37,993 nt of DNA, taken from assembly GCA_902595635.1 (NCBI GenBank), contig CACJQT010000011.1, positions 1 to 37,993 on the forward strand, given 5' to 3'. Both the position numbers and the translations under genes were made by a program. Below are positions 25,167-37,591 of the stretch, in pieces; the stretch's first letter is position 1, and every line of letters begins with the position of its first letter. The notes under the pieces are model-generated. The model was given only the letters and a program-made list of their open reading frames with translations, was not told the DNA's origin and did not search any database. Source of the stretch: an uncultured Pelagibacteraceae bacterium. Its GTDB lineage: Bacteria; Pseudomonadota; Alphaproteobacteria; Pelagibacterales; Pelagibacteraceae.

Positions 25167-26234
25167 ATGTCTGATATTAAAAAAATAAAAGATGATTATA
25201 TCGATAAGCTTAGCACAGAAAATAATATTGAAAAAGTAAATTACATCAAATCCGAACTATTTGGAAAAAACGGAATTATATCGAACGAATTTAAAAAATT
25301 AGGTTCGATTTCTGTAGAGGAAAGAAAAAAATTAGCCTCAGATTTAAATAATATAAAAGATGAACTTCAAAATAAAATATCAATCAAAATTCAAGAAATT
25401 GAAACTAAAGAAATTAATTTAAAGCTTGAGAAAGAAAAAATTGATGTAACTCTTCCAGAAAGAAATATTGAAATTGGTAAAATTCATCCAGTCTCCCAGG
25501 TAATAGATGAAATTTCATCTATATTTTCTGAAATAGGATTTAGTGTTGAGGAAGGCCCAGATGTAGAAAATGAATACAATAATTTTACAGCATTAAATAC
25601 ACCGGATAACCATCCAGCTAGAGATATGCATGATACTTTTTACCTTGATAATAATAAGGAATTACTTTTGAGAACTCACACATCTCCAGTTCAAGTAAGA
25701 ACAATGCTAAAAGGTAAACCTCCTTTTAAAATTATTGCTCCAGGACGAACTTACAGATCAGATAGTGATCAAACCCATGCTCCGATGTTTCATCAAGTTG
25801 AGGGACTTCATATAGATAAGAATATAAATATGGGACATTTAAAAGGATGTTTAAATTATTTTATCAAGGAGTTTTTTGAAGTTGATAAAATTAAAATGAG
25901 ATTCAGACCAAGTCACTTTCCATTTACGGAACCTTCAGCAGAAGTAGATATAGGATATGAAATTAACAATGGAAAGATTGTAATTGGTGAAGGTAATAAA
26001 TGGTTAGAAATTCTAGGCTGTGGAATGGTTCATCCAAATGTTTTAAAAAATGTAAATGTTAATCCAAGTAAATATCAAGGATATGCCTTTGGAATTGGCA
26101 TAGACAGACTTGGAATGTTAAAATATGGAATTAATGATTTAAGAGCCTTTTTTGAGACTGATTATAGATGGTTAAGTCACTTTGGCTTTGATCCATTGGA
26201 TGTCCCTTCAAATTATAGAGGACTAAGTAGATGA
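25167..26234 (+). CDS. pheS: Phenylalanyl-tRNA synthetase alpha subunit
   Basis: Catalytic subunit of the class II (alpha-beta)2 enzyme that charges tRNA-Phe, 355 residues. An N-terminal coiled-coil region of about 90 residues, Lys/Glu-rich, should bind tRNA. The catalytic domain starts at [20 protein letters not shown] and contains [14 protein letters not shown] (motif 2 approach), [41 protein letters not shown], and the motif 3 segment [16 protein letters not shown]. Its TGA overlaps the pheT start by 4 bases (ATGA). No phenylalanine-codon leader peptide is visible in the 43 bases upstream. Confidence 0.97.
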   Translation: MSDIKKIKDDYIDKLSTENNIEKVNYIKSELFGKNGIISNEFKKLGSISVEERKKLASDLNNIKDELQNKISIKIQEIETKEINLKLEKEKIDVTLPERNIEIGKIHPVSQVIDEISSIFSEIGFSVEEGPDVENEYNNFTALNTPDNHPARDMHDTFYLDNNKELLLRTHTSPVQVRTMLKGKPPFKIIAPGRTYRSDSDQTHAPMFHQVEGLHIDKNINMGHLKGCLNYFIKEFFEVDKIKMRFRPSHFPFTEPSAEVDIGYEINNGKIVIGEGNKWLEILGCGMVHPNVLKNVNVNPSKYQGYAFGIGIDRLGMLKYGINDLRAFFETDYRWLSHFGFDPLDVPSNYRGLSR

Positions 26235-28639
26235 AGTTCACAGTTGACTGGTTAAAAAACCATCTTGATACAAAATTTAACAATAATCAAATAATAGATA
26301 AATTAACTAATATTGGTCTAGAAGTAGAAAGTTTTGAGAGTTCTACATCTGAATTAGATACATTTATTGTTGCAAAAATTATAAATGCCAAAACTCATCC
26401 AAATGCTGACAGATTGAAGTTATGTGATGTTGATATAGGTAGCGACAAAACAATTGAAGTAGTATGTGGAGCCCCAAATGCAAAAAATGGTCTTTTGACT
26501 GTTTATGCACCTCCAGGATCGATTATTCCTAAAAATCAGATGAAATTATCTGTAAGTAAAATAAGAGGTGTAACATCACATGGAATGCTCTGTTCTGAGT
26601 CAGAGTTACTATTATCCAATGAAAGTGAAGGAATTATAGAATTAAAAAACAAAAAATATGCAAATAATATTGGAGAAAAATATTTTAAAAACACTTCTGA
26701 AAAAGTAATAGATTTATCAATTACGCCCAATAGACCAGACTGTTTAGGAGTAAGAGGAATTGCTAGAGATTTATCTGCTGCTGGTGCTGGTAAATTAAAA
26801 ATTAATAAAAAATCCAATTTAAAATATAGAGGTAATCAAAATATAAACGTAACAATAAAAAAAGAAAAAGCTCAAGGATGCACAATATTTGGAAGTTGTT
26901 TAATAAAAGGTGTTACAAATAAAGAAAGTCCAAAATGGCTAAAAGATAAAATTCTGTCTTTAGGCCAAAAACCAATATCTGCGATAGTCGATATTACTAA
27001 TTATATAATGTTTGATTTAAATAGACCATTACACGCTTATGATGCAGATAAAATAGATAATGAAATTATTGTTAGAAGTTCTTCTAAAGGAGAAAGCTTC
27101 GAAGCCTTAGATAACAAAAAATATATTTTAGAAAATGATATGTGCGTTATTTCTGACAGATCTGGAGTCCTTGGTCTTGGTGGCATAATTGGTGGGACAA
27201 GATCTGGAACAGAATATTCGACTAAAAATATATTATTAGAATCTGCTTATTTTTTACCACGTTCAATAAGAAAAACCTCTAAACAATTAAATATAGATAC
27301 AGATGCAAAATTCAGATTCGAAAGAGGCATAGATCCCCTTTCAATTGAAGAAGGATTAATAAAAGCTTCTGAACTAATAAAACAAATTTGCGGAGGTGAA
27401 ATAAGCAATTTAGACGTAAAAAAAATCGAAAATTATAAAAAAACAATAATAAATTTTGATCCATTTCTTTTTGAAAAAACGACTGGATTTAATGTTGAAA
27501 ATAAAGAATTAATCAAAATACTAGAAAAGTTAGGTTTTAATGTATCTAAGAATAAAAAAATTTTAAAGTTAGTAGTACCCTCTTGGAGACCTGATATAAC
27601 TCAGCCAATTGATATTGTTGAAGAAATAGTGAGAATAAAAGGTTATGAACATATTAATATTTCAGAACCTATTAAGACAAGATTAAAGCCAACACTTAAT
27701 TATTATCAGAAATTATTTCATTTTTTACAAAGATCTGTCGCCTCTAAAGGTTATTTAGAAACTGTGACTTGGTCATTTACTGACTCTAAAATTAATCAAT
27801 TATTTAAAGAAAATGATGAAGAAATACCAATCGTAAATCCGATTAGTTCAGATCTAAATGTTCTAAGAAATTCTATTTTCCCAAATTTGATATTCTATTT
27901 AAAGAAAAACTTAGATAGAGGATTTAAGGATATTTCTTTATTTGAAATTGGTCCGTCTTTTAAAGGAAAAAATCCTGGAGATCAACTGACTGTGATAGGT
28001 GGTGTAAGAGCAGGAAAGGTTTCAAGACTATCTTGGAATGATAAAGAAAGAATTGTAGATACATTCGATGTAAAAAAAGTTGTAATACAAAGTCTTTATG
28101 AAGCAGGGATTAATAAAGATGATATTATTATAGATGATAGAACTCCTTCTTACTATCACCCAGGAAAATCTGGAGGAGTATACCAAAATAAAAAAGAAAA
28201 AAATGCTATAGCATATTTTGGTGAAATACATCCAAACATAATAAAAAAATTAGATATAAAAACTGAAGGTTTAGTAATATTTGAAATTTGTCTTGATTAC
28301 ATAAGAGAGTCAAAACAAAAAATAAAAGATTCAAAATCTGAATATAAATTTTCTGATTATCAAAAATCAGAGAGAGATTTTGCATTTATTATTAATAAAA
28401 ATTTTAAATCTCAAGAATTAGTTAATATAATTAAATCTGTTGATAACAAATTAATTAAGTCAGTAAGAGTATTTGATGTATTTGAGGGAGAAAATATCCC
28501 AGAGGGAAAAAAATCTATAGCTGTTAATGTAACTATTCAGTCAGAAGAAAAAACATTAAATGAAAATGACCTGGACAACATTAATAAACAAATTATCTCT
28601 TCAGTTGAGTCAAAGTCTGGCGCAAAAATTAGATCCTAA
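26231..28639 (+). CDS. pheT: Phenylalanyl-tRNA synthetase beta subunit
   Basis: Large subunit of phenylalanyl-tRNA synthetase, 802 residues, about the usual length. The N-terminal [13 protein letters not shown] is followed by an OB-fold tRNA-binding domain (about 40-150, with [13 protein letters not shown] and [12 protein letters not shown]). The B3/B4 editing region contains [18 protein letters not shown] and [21 protein letters not shown], then come the [12 protein letters not shown] segment, B5, and a catalytic-like domain. The C-terminal FDX-ACB anticodon-binding domain begins near [14 protein letters not shown]. It is translationally coupled to pheS by a 4-base overlap, and lepA begins 2 bases after its stop. 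Confidence 0.97.
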   Translation: MKFTVDWLKNHLDTKFNNNQIIDKLTNIGLEVESFESSTSELDTFIVAKIINAKTHPNADRLKLCDVDIGSDKTIEVVCGAPNAKNGLLTVYAPPGSIIPKNQMKLSVSKIRGVTSHGMLCSESELLLSNESEGIIELKNKKYANNIGEKYFKNTSEKVIDLSITPNRPDCLGVRGIARDLSAAGAGKLKINKKSNLKYRGNQNINVTIKKEKAQGCTIFGSCLIKGVTNKESPKWLKDKILSLGQKPISAIVDITNYIMFDLNRPLHAYDADKIDNEIIVRSSSKGESFEALDNKKYILENDMCVISDRSGVLGLGGIIGGTRSGTEYSTKNILLESAYFLPRSIRKTSKQLNIDTDAKFRFERGIDPLSIEEGLIKASELIKQICGGEISNLDVKKIENYKKTIINFDPFLFEKTTGFNVENKELIKILEKLGFNVSKNKKILKLVVPSWRPDITQPIDIVEEIVRIKGYEHINISEPIKTRLKPTLNYYQKLFHFLQRSVASKGYLETVTWSFTDSKINQLFKENDEEIPIVNPISSDLNVLRNSIFPNLIFYLKKNLDRGFKDISLFEIGPSFKGKNPGDQLTVIGGVRAGKVSRLSWNDKERIVDTFDVKKVVIQSLYEAGINKDDIIIDDRTPSYYHPGKSGGVYQNKKEKNAIAYFGEIHPNIIKKLDIKTEGLVIFEICLDYIRESKQKIKDSKSEYKFSDYQKSERDFAFIINKNFKSQELVNIIKSVDNKLIKSVRVFDVFEGENIPEGKKSIAVNVTIQSEEKTLNENDLDNINKQIISSVESKSGAKIRS

Positions 28640-28641
28640 AA

Positions 28642-30450
28642 ATGAGCAATACAATAGACAACATTAGGAATTTTGCAATTATAGCTCATATAGATCATGG
28701 TAAATCAACTATAGCTGACAGAATAATTCATAAATGTGGAGGTTTGAGCGATAGAGAAATGAAATCTCAAGTGCTTGACTCTATGGATATAGAAAGAGAG
28801 AGAGGGATAACAATTAAAGCACAAACAGTTAAATTAAATTATAAAGCTAAAAATGGCAAAAATTATATTTTAAATATTATAGACACTCCAGGACATGTAG
28901 ATTTTAGTTATGAAGTTAGTAGAAGCCTTTATGCGTGTGAGGGCTCAATATTAATTGTAGATAGTACTCAAGGAGTAGAAGCTCAAACACTTGCAAATGT
29001 ATATCAAGCACTTGATATAAATCATGAGATTATTCCAGTATTAAATAAAATTGATCTGCCAGCATCTGATCTTGAGAGAACAAATAATCAAATTGAAGAT
29101 GTTATTGGCATAGATACATCTAATTCTGTTCCTTGCTCTGGAAAAACTGGACAAGGAATAGATGAAATTCTTGAGCAAATTATTAACTCTTTGCCTGGAC
29201 CTAAAGGTGAAAAAAATAGCAAATTAAAATGTTTATTAGTTGATAGCTGGTATGACACTTACCTTGGAGTAGTTATTTTGGTTAGAATTATAGACGGAAA
29301 ACTAAAAAAAAACATGAAAATAAAAATGATGTCCACAAATCAAGAATATATTGTAGAAAAAGTTGGTGTTTTTACACCTAAGGCAAAAGATGTGAGCGAA
29401 CTTAATGCTGGAGAAATAGGTTTTATTACAACTGGTATTAAAATTTTATCAGAAACTAAAGTTGGAGATACAATATGTGATTCAGAAAATCCTCTCCAAG
29501 ATGCTTTACCAGGTTTTAAACCAAGTAAGCCAGTGGTTTTTTGTGGTTTATTTCCTGTAGATAGCTCAGAATATCAAAAGTTAAAAGATGGACTTGCAAA
29601 ATTACAATTAAATGACGCAAGTTTTTCTTATGAAGCAGAATCATCATCTGCCTTAGGACTTGGTTTTAGATGTGGATTTTTAGGTCTCTTACATCTTGAA
29701 ATAATCACAGAAAGGCTTGAAAGAGAATTTGATATTAATTTATTAACCACAACACCTGGTGTTGTTTATAAAGTTCACTTAAGTAATGGTGAAATTATCG
29801 AACTTCAAAATCCATCAAATTTACCAGATCCTACTTATATAAAATTTATCGAAGAACCATGGATTAAAGCCACAATTATCACTCCAGACCAATACTTGGG
29901 ATCAATTATTAAGTTATGTCAAAATAAAAGAGGTATTCAAACTAATTTAAGTTATTCAGGCAATCGTGCAGTAATTAATTATGAGATACCTTTAAATGAG
30001 GTTGTATTCGATTTTAATGATCGTCTTAAATCTATGACAAGCGGATATGCTAGTTTTGATTATGAAATAATTGATCACAAAGAAGGAGATCTAGTAAAAA
30101 TGAATATACTTGTAAACTCAGAACCTGTTGATGCTCTTGCAATGATGATACATAAAGATTTTGCTCAAACTACAGGTAGAGAGGTCTGTGAAAAATTGAA
30201 AGACTTAATTCCAAGACACAACTTTATGATACCGGTCCAAGCGGCTATTGGTGGTAAAATTATCGCTAGAGAAACTATAAAAGGTTTTAAAAAAGATGTT
30301 TTAACCAAAATCCATGGAGGTGGAGCGACAGATAGAAAAAGAAAACTGCTTGAAAAACAGAAAAAAGGTAAAGCTAGAGCAAAGCAATTTGGAAAAGTTG
30401 AGATTCCTCAAGAAGCTTTTATAGGTGTTTTAAGAATTAATAAAGAATGA
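28642..30450 (+). CDS. lepA: Elongation factor 4 (LepA) GTPase
   Basis: Translational GTPase that acts on ribosomes in initiation, assembly or back-translocation, 602 residues, normal length. The P-loop AHIDHGKST is at residues 15-23, the switch region has [16 protein letters not shown], and [12 protein letters not shown] and NKIDLPASD are the G3 and G4 motifs. The LepA-specific C-terminal domain is present, ending in a basic stretch ([20 protein letters not shown]) and [20 protein letters not shown] is excluded by this C-terminus and by missing domain IV. In many bacteria lepA sits with lepB; here it follows pheT by 2 bases and overlaps a methyltransferase gene by 4. Confidence 0.97.
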   Translation: MSNTIDNIRNFAIIAHIDHGKSTIADRIIHKCGGLSDREMKSQVLDSMDIERERGITIKAQTVKLNYKAKNGKNYILNIIDTPGHVDFSYEVSRSLYACEGSILIVDSTQGVEAQTLANVYQALDINHEIIPVLNKIDLPASDLERTNNQIEDVIGIDTSNSVPCSGKTGQGIDEILEQIINSLPGPKGEKNSKLKCLLVDSWYDTYLGVVILVRIIDGKLKKNMKIKMMSTNQEYIVEKVGVFTPKAKDVSELNAGEIGFITTGIKILSETKVGDTICDSENPLQDALPGFKPSKPVVFCGLFPVDSSEYQKLKDGLAKLQLNDASFSYEAESSSALGLGFRCGFLGLLHLEIITERLEREFDINLLTTTPGVVYKVHLSNGEIIELQNPSNLPDPTYIKFIEEPWIKATIITPDQYLGSIIKLCQNKRGIQTNLSYSGNRAVINYEIPLNEVVFDFNDRLKSMTSGYASFDYEIIDHKEGDLVKMNILVNSEPVDALAMMIHKDFAQTTGREVCEKLKDLIPRHNFMIPVQAAIGGKIIARETIKGFKKDVLTKIHGGGATDRKRKLLEKQKKGKARAKQFGKVEIPQEAFIGVLRINKE

Positions 30451-31235
30451 CAAAAGACATCATAATCTTAATTTTATTTTTAATAATTTTGTTTCTAACA
30501 TTTAAAACAAATAAAAAAAAAGTTAGAAATCTATTTTATAAAAGTAAGATAAAACAAATAGATATATCTGAGTTAGATATAATTTTTGAAGAAAAATTTA
30601 TAAGTAAAAATTTAAAAGGTCCAAAAGAAGACACTATAATTAAAAGTTTTATTATTTCTCCACAAAATAAAATTGTAGGAATGACCTCTGATTATGAAGC
30701 GTGGATAATATCTGTATTAAGTAAAAAAAGTAATAATATATTTGAATTCGGTACTTGTAGTGGAAAAACTACTTATTTAATGGCGCTTAATTCAAATAAA
30801 GATGCTAAAATTACATCCTTAACACTTGGACCAGACCAAGTAAAAAATTTAAATAAAAAAAATATAGATAATAAGATCTCATTTAGAAATATAATAAATG
30901 AGAGTATATATGAAAAATTTCTATTTTCAGGTACTGATGTTGAGAATAAAATTAACATTATTTTTGAAGACTCAACAAAGTTTGATGAGAGTAAATATAT
31001 AAATAAATTTGATTTAATATTTATAGATGGAGGTCATACCTATTCCGTTGTAAAAAATGATACGGAGAAATCATTTAAAATGCTCAACAATAATGGAATA
31101 ATTTTATGGCATGATTACGTTCCTGGTAAACAGTCTGCTAAAAATGTTGTAAATTACCTAAATGAAATTTCCAAAGAGAAAAACATTTTAAATATCAGAA
31201 ATACATCATTATGTGTATTTAGAAATAGTGATTAA
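30447..31235 (+). CDS. Membrane-anchored class I SAM-dependent methyltransferase (Methyltransf_24-like)
   Basis: Predicted methyltransferase of 262 residues. Residues 4-19 ([16 protein letters not shown]) form a single N-terminal transmembrane anchor followed by Lys-rich residues, so the domain should face the cytoplasm. The SAM-binding motif I is [15 protein letters not shown] (about 100-114), and the acidic motif [18 protein letters not shown] with the later [12 protein letters not shown] is typical of the Methyltransf_24 group. The substrate is not known; relatives sit in glycan or lipid pathways. The start overlaps the lepA stop by 4 bases (ATGA), and tRNA-Ser begins one base after its stop, so all three are probably on one transcript. 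Confidence 0.78.
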   Translation: MTKDIIILILFLIILFLTFKTNKKKVRNLFYKSKIKQIDISELDIIFEEKFISKNLKGPKEDTIIKSFIISPQNKIVGMTSDYEAWIISVLSKKSNNIFEFGTCSGKTTYLMALNSNKDAKITSLTLGPDQVKNLNKKNIDNKISFRNIINESIYEKFLFSGTDVENKINIIFEDSTKFDESKYINKFDLIFIDGGHTYSVVKNDTEKSFKMLNNNGIILWHDYVPGKQSAKNVVNYLNEISKEKNILNIRNTSLCVFRNSD

Positions 31236-31236
31236 A

Positions 31237-31326
31237 GGAGAGGTGGCCGAGTGGTTGAAGGCGCACGCTTGGAAAGCGTGTATAGTGGAAACTCTATCAT
31301 GGGTTCGAATCCCATTCTCTCCGCCA
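31237..31326 (+). tRNA. tRNA-Ser (anticodon GGA)
   Basis: Class II tRNA with a long variable arm. Acceptor GGAGAGG pairs with TCTCTCC (last pair G-T), the anticodon arm CACGC/GCGTG encloses TTGGAAA giving GGA, the variable arm is TATAGTGGAAACTCTA, and the T arm has loop TTCGAAT. The discriminator is G and the CCA is encoded. GGA reads UCC and UCU codons. It begins one base after the methyltransferase stop codon. Confidence 0.96.
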
Positions 31327-31399
31327 TATTTTTGTTAGAAAATTGATCTTTTTTACAGGTTTTGCTGAAATAGAAAAAAAAACTAAAAAACATCAAATA

Positions 31400-31418
31400 A
31401 ATGTTGATATTCAACATT
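31400..31418. repeat. Inverted repeat upstream of gyrB
   Basis: AATGTTGA and TCAACATT form a perfect 8-bp dyad around TAT, 78 bases before the gyrB ATG and 73 bases after tRNA-Ser. No T run follows, so it is a poor intrinsic terminator. It could be an operator or an RNA processing hairpin. Supercoiling-dependent control of gyrB is known elsewhere but needs no such site. Confidence 0.4.
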
Positions 31419-31490
31419 AATTTAAGCATTTGCACTTCTACCATTTTTAAATTTTTTGTAAAAATGTTATAAAAATTTTCTCCATATTAA

Positions 31491-33554
<2,064 letters not shown>

Positions 33555-34835
33555 ATGGATTTAAAACAATCTGTCAAAGCAGCATCATTGAATAAGTCTA
33601 CTTATATAAATTTAAGATGGATTGGAATTTTAGGTCAGTTTATAACTATTAACACAGTAAAGTTTATTTTTGGTTTTGAATTCGACTTTATTTTATCTAA
33701 TATAATAATTTTTATTGGAGCTTTAAGTAACTTCTACTTAATGTTTTTTTATAAAAAACCAATACTTTCAAATGTAACTTCTTTTAATTTTTTATCTTTA
33801 GATATACTTCAATTGAGTGCTTTACTTTACTTATCTGGAGGTATTTTAAACCCTTTTTCAATATTTCTTTTGATACCGAGCGTATTTGCTGCATCCAATT
33901 TAAATATCAGAACAAATATTGCTTTAATTTTAATTACTCTAGCAGCGATTATATTTTTAACTTTCTATCACTATGAACTACCTAAACCATTAGATGAATA
34001 TAGTATTAGCTTGTATTATTACTATGCAATTCCTCTAGCATTAATAATTGCATTATTTTTTTTGAACTATTTCGCATTTATTTTTGGACAAGAAACAAAC
34101 CTTAGAAAAGATGCTTTGGATAAAATCCAAGAAGTAATTTCAAAAGAGCACGAACTTGTTTCACTTGGGGGACAAGCTGCAGCTGCAGCTCATTCATTTG
34201 GCACACCTTTGTCTACCATTAAAATTATTTCTCATGATCTCTTTGATCAATTTAAAGAAAATGTTGATGTAAAAAAAGATCTCGAACTATTAATCAGTCA
34301 AGTTAACAGGTGTAATGACATTTTAAAAAAACTAACATTGAATCCTACAATAGAAGATGATTTTATTGACAAAAATAAAACGCTTTACGATTATATTAGT
34401 GAGATAGTTAACTCATTTAAGGAAATTTCAAATAAGGATTTCAATATTGATAAAGAGCAAGATTCCAACTCATTTGAAATATTAAAATCTGTTGAAATTG
34501 TTTATGGTTTGAGGAATTTCATCGGAAACGCTAACAAATTTTCAAATGAAAATATCTATATTGCCATCAAAAGCGACAGTCAAAAAACTGAGATAACAAT
34601 AGAGGATGATGGTCCTGGTATACCAAAAGATATACTTAACAAGATTGGAGAGCCTTATATTAAGACACTTAAACCTAAGGATAATAAAAAAACTGGATTA
34701 GGCCTAGGAATTTTTATAGGCAAAACTTTGTTAGAAAAAAATTCTGCCAAAATAACAATTAGAAATTCAGAAACTAGAGGTGGAGCTGAAGTAAAAATAG
34801 AGTGGGAAAATAAAAATTTAAAAAAATTAGTGTAA
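33555..34835 (+). CDS. regB: RegB/PrrB/ActS-type redox sensor histidine kinase
   Basis: Membrane sensor kinase of 426 residues. About six hydrophobic segments fill residues 20-185. The quinone-sensing heptapeptide GGxxNPF is present as GGILNPF (95-101) between membrane segments. The H-box is [19 protein letters not shown] with phosphoacceptor His213. A cysteine at 253 in [12 protein letters not shown] lies 40 residues after it, the same spacing as the redox-active His225/Cys265 of Rhodobacter RegB. N, G1 and G2 boxes follow ([28 protein letters not shown]). RegB normally phosphorylates RegA to control respiration, carbon and nitrogen genes; no regA is in this window. The start follows the gyrB stop with no gap, and the stop overlaps cobT by 9 bases. 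Confidence 0.9.
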   Translation: MDLKQSVKAASLNKSTYINLRWIGILGQFITINTVKFIFGFEFDFILSNIIIFIGALSNFYLMFFYKKPILSNVTSFNFLSLDILQLSALLYLSGGILNPFSIFLLIPSVFAASNLNIRTNIALILITLAAIIFLTFYHYELPKPLDEYSISLYYYYAIPLALIIALFFLNYFAFIFGQETNLRKDALDKIQEVISKEHELVSLGGQAAAAAHSFGTPLSTIKIISHDLFDQFKENVDVKKDLELLISQVNRCNDILKKLTLNPTIEDDFIDKNKTLYDYISEIVNSFKEISNKDFNIDKEQDSNSFEILKSVEIVYGLRNFIGNANKFSNENIYIAIKSDSQKTEITIEDDGPGIPKDILNKIGEPYIKTLKPKDNKKTGLGLGIFIGKTLLEKNSAKITIRNSETRGGAEVKIEWENKNLKKLV

Positions 34836-36617
34836 TTTTTTATTATTTTCAAACAAACCACTAAGCTGACCAATCATCACATCCCCTAACTCTTGAACAT
34901 CAGCTATTTTTATCGCTTTTTTGTAATATCTCGAAACGTCGTGGCCTATACCTATGGCAAGAATTTCAATATCACTTTTGTTTTCAATTGATTTTACAGT
35001 TTGCTTTAGATGTTTTTCTAAAAAATCACCCGAATTAACAGATAATGTTGAGTCATCAACCGGAGCTCCATCTGAAATAACCATAAGAATTTTTCTTTCT
35101 TCTTTTCTTTTCTTAATTCTGTTGAAAGCCCAAGTAATAGCTTCACCATCAATATTTTCTTTAAGCAAACCCTCTTTTAGCATTAAGCCTAAATTTTTTT
35201 TTGATTGTCTCCAGTGAGTATCAGCAGATTTATAAATTATATGTCTTAGGTCATTTAAACGTCCTGGATTTTTTAATTTTCCAAGTTTATTCCACTTTTC
35301 TCTGCTCTTACCACCCTTCCAATTTTTTGTTGTGAAACCAAGAATTTCAACTTTAACCGAGCATCTTTCTAATGTTCTAGACAATATATCAGCACAAAGA
35401 GCGGCAATAGTAATTGGTCTCCCTCTCATAGATCCAGAATTATCTATTAGTAAAGTCACAACTGTATCTTTAAACTCTAAATCTTTCTCTTTTTTAAAAG
35501 AAAGGGAATTATATGGATCAATTATTATTCTTGGTAATTTTGAACTATCTAATAAACCTTCTTCAAGGTCAAATTCCCAGGACCTATTTTGTTTTGCAAG
35601 TAACTGTCTTTGTAATTTATTTGCAAGTTTGGTAATTATATCTTGGAAACTAGTTAGCTGTTGATCTAAATTTTTTCTTAATTTTGAAATTTCTTCAGAA
35701 TTTTCCAATGTTTCTGCTTTTGCTGTCTCATCAAATTCTGAAGTATATATTTTATATTCTTTATTACTTATTCCTAAATTTTTTTTCTGAACAATATTTT
35801 CTATTTCATTATTTTCAGCATCATCATTTCCTAGTTGTTCATCAAGTCTAAATTCATTCATTTCATCAGAACTATCAACTCCTTCATTAATACTGTCTTC
35901 CTCTTCTCTTTCCTGGGATTCTCCACTATCTGTTTTTTGATCATCTTTTGAATTATTGTTATCTTGCTCATCCTCTTTCTGTTCTTCCTTTTTGTTTTCT
36001 TCTTCGGATTCGAAGATTTCCATATTCTGAAGAATTTCTGATATTTTAGAATTGTATATGTCCTGATTCTCTGCATTTTCTTTTAAAAAGTCTATGTGTT
36101 TATCTAAAGATTTTTCAAAATCATCTTTCCAGTATGATAAAATTTTTTCAGCGCTTTCAGTTAAATTTATGTTCATTATTTTATTAAGCATGTAATATTC
36201 GAAAGCTTCAGAAACATTAGATTCCTCTTTCTTTTTTATATTTTCAGATTTTGCCATACCAATCTTATTGTTATATTTGGCCATTAAATTTTTAGAAATT
36301 CCTCTCATCATTTGTGATCCTAAAAGTTCATATCTTATTTTTTCAGAAATTTTATACAGCGTATGGCAAGTAGGTGTTTTTGGAATATTTTGTTCCAATG
36401 TAGAATTATCAGAAAATTTTCTTTTTAATGCCTCCGAATCTGCCTCAGCTCTTAATTTGATAAAGTTTTCTTTATCTTTTAAATTATCAAATTTTGAAAT
36501 ATTAAATTCTTTTAAATTTTTTTTATCTTTTAATGGATATGTTTCGCCTGAAATGGCTTTAATCGTTGAGTTTAAAGCTTGTTTAAATTGCTCTTTTATA
36601 AGATCATCTTTGTTCAT
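34827..36617 (-). CDS. cobT: CobT-family VWA protein (cobaltochelatase subunit CobT homologue)
   Basis: VWA-domain partner of the CobS AAA+ ATPase. In aerobic cobalamin synthesis CobS-CobT drive cobalt insertion by CobN. I chose the ATG at 36617 (596 residues) because it overlaps the cobS stop by one base (TAATG) and begins [17 protein letters not shown], like family members; an in-frame ATG at 36665 would add 16 residues inside cobS. Residues about 10-200 form the CobT N-terminal helical region, 203-274 are a highly acidic Glu/Asp/Asn/Ser linker, and from about 385 to the end is the VWA domain. Its metal site is [14 protein letters not shown] (Asp-x-Ser-x-Ser at 392-396) and the later segment [12 protein letters not shown]. 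No cobN or other cobalamin gene is in the window, so a different target is possible. Confidence 0.92.
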   Translation of the reverse strand: MNKDDLIKEQFKQALNSTIKAISGETYPLKDKKNLKEFNISKFDNLKDKENFIKLRAEADSEALKRKFSDNSTLEQNIPKTPTCHTLYKISEKIRYELLGSQMMRGISKNLMAKYNNKIGMAKSENIKKKEESNVSEAFEYYMLNKIMNINLTESAEKILSYWKDDFEKSLDKHIDFLKENAENQDIYNSKISEILQNMEIFESEEENKKEEQKEDEQDNNNSKDDQKTDSGESQEREEEDSINEGVDSSDEMNEFRLDEQLGNDDAENNEIENIVQKKNLGISNKEYKIYTSEFDETAKAETLENSEEISKLRKNLDQQLTSFQDIITKLANKLQRQLLAKQNRSWEFDLEEGLLDSSKLPRIIIDPYNSLSFKKEKDLEFKDTVVTLLIDNSGSMRGRPITIAALCADILSRTLERCSVKVEILGFTTKNWKGGKSREKWNKLGKLKNPGRLNDLRHIIYKSADTHWRQSKKNLGLMLKEGLLKENIDGEAITWAFNRIKKRKEERKILMVISDGAPVDDSTLSVNSGDFLEKHLKQTVKSIENKSDIEILAIGIGHDVSRYYKKAIKIADVQELGDVMIGQLSGLFENNKKLH

Positions 36618-37591
36618 TAAACTTGAATATTTATCATCGACTCTGGCAGTTCTTCTCCAAAACATCTTTGATAATATTCAGCGATTGTATTCTTTTCTAC
36701 CTCATCACATTTATTTAAAAAAGTTACTCTGAACGCATAGCCCACATCTTTAAATATTTCTGAATTTTCTGCCCAATGTAGTACCGTCCTAGGACTCATA
36801 ACAGTTGAAATATCCCCAGCTATAAATCCTTTTCTAGTAAGTGTCGCAACTTTTATCATGTTTGCAACTTTCTCTTTACCTTTATTATTATCTAAAGATT
36901 TATTTTTTCCTAAAATAATTTCCATTTCTTTTTCCAAAGCTAAATAATTTAATGTTGTTACGATATTCCATCTATCCATTTGTCCCTGGTTTATTTGTTG
37001 TGTTCCATGATAGAGTCCAGTTGTGTCTCCTAAACCAACAGTATTTGAGGTTGCAAATAATCTGAAATATTTATTTTGCTTAATGACCTTATTCTTATCT
37101 AATAAAGTAAAATTTCCTTCAGCTTCCAAAACTCTTTGAATTACAAACATCACATCTGGTCTACCGGCATCATATTCATCAAATACTAAAGCTACTGGAT
37201 TTTGTATCGACCAAGGGAGAATTCCCTCCTTGAATTCTGTCACTTGTTTTCCATCTTTGATTACAATTGAGTCTTTACCAATTAAATCTATTCTACTAAC
37301 ATGACTATCTAAGTTAATTCTGATACATGGCCAATTCAATCTGGCTGCAATTTGTTCTATATGTGTGGATTTACCTGTTCCATGATAACCTTGCACTAAG
37401 ACTCTTTTATTAAATGAAAATCCAGAGAGGATTGCTAAAGTTGTATCTTTATCAAATTTATAAGTTTTATCTATATCTGGCACATAATCAGTTTTTTTTG
37501 AAAATGCGTCCACTTCCATATCAGAATCTATACCGAATGTTTGTTTAATCGATAATTTAATATCAGGGGTCTGTTCAATATTTGTTGTCAA
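36617..37591 (-). CDS. cobS: CobS-family AAA+ ATPase (cobaltochelatase subunit CobS homologue)
   Basis: MoxR-like AAA+ ATPase of 324 residues that works with CobT. The N-terminal region [20 protein letters not shown] is the CobS_N signature. Walker A is GYHGTGKST (68-76), Walker B is [10 protein letters not shown] (134-143), and sensor 1 is [12 protein letters not shown]. Sequence along the core ([35 protein letters not shown]) is that of alphaproteobacterial CobS. The start is TTG at 37591, supported by an AAGGA site 5 bases upstream and by homology beginning soon after; it lies inside the end of the J-protein gene (17-base overlap). cobT begins on its stop. Despite the name, the metal-chelatase role cannot be assumed here. 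Confidence 0.93.
   Translation of the reverse strand: MTTNIEQTPDIKLSIKQTFGIDSDMEVDAFSKKTDYVPDIDKTYKFDKDTTLAILSGFSFNKRVLVQGYHGTGKSTHIEQIAARLNWPCIRINLDSHVSRIDLIGKDSIVIKDGKQVTEFKEGILPWSIQNPVALVFDEYDAGRPDVMFVIQRVLEAEGNFTLLDKNKVIKQNKYFRLFATSNTVGLGDTTGLYHGTQQINQGQMDRWNIVTTLNYLALEKEMEIILGKNKSLDNNKGKEKVANMIKVATLTRKGFIAGDISTVMSPRTVLHWAENSEIFKDVGYAFRVTFLNKCDEVEKNTIAEYYQRCFGEELPESMINIQV

Noticed and set aside
31232..31444. Minus-strand open frame across tRNA-Ser
   Set aside because: Contains [20 protein letters not shown], a well-known spurious translation opposite tRNA-Ser.
31401..31472. 23-codon frame before gyrB
   Set aside because: Starts within the inverted repeat, has no ribosome site and no recognisable features.
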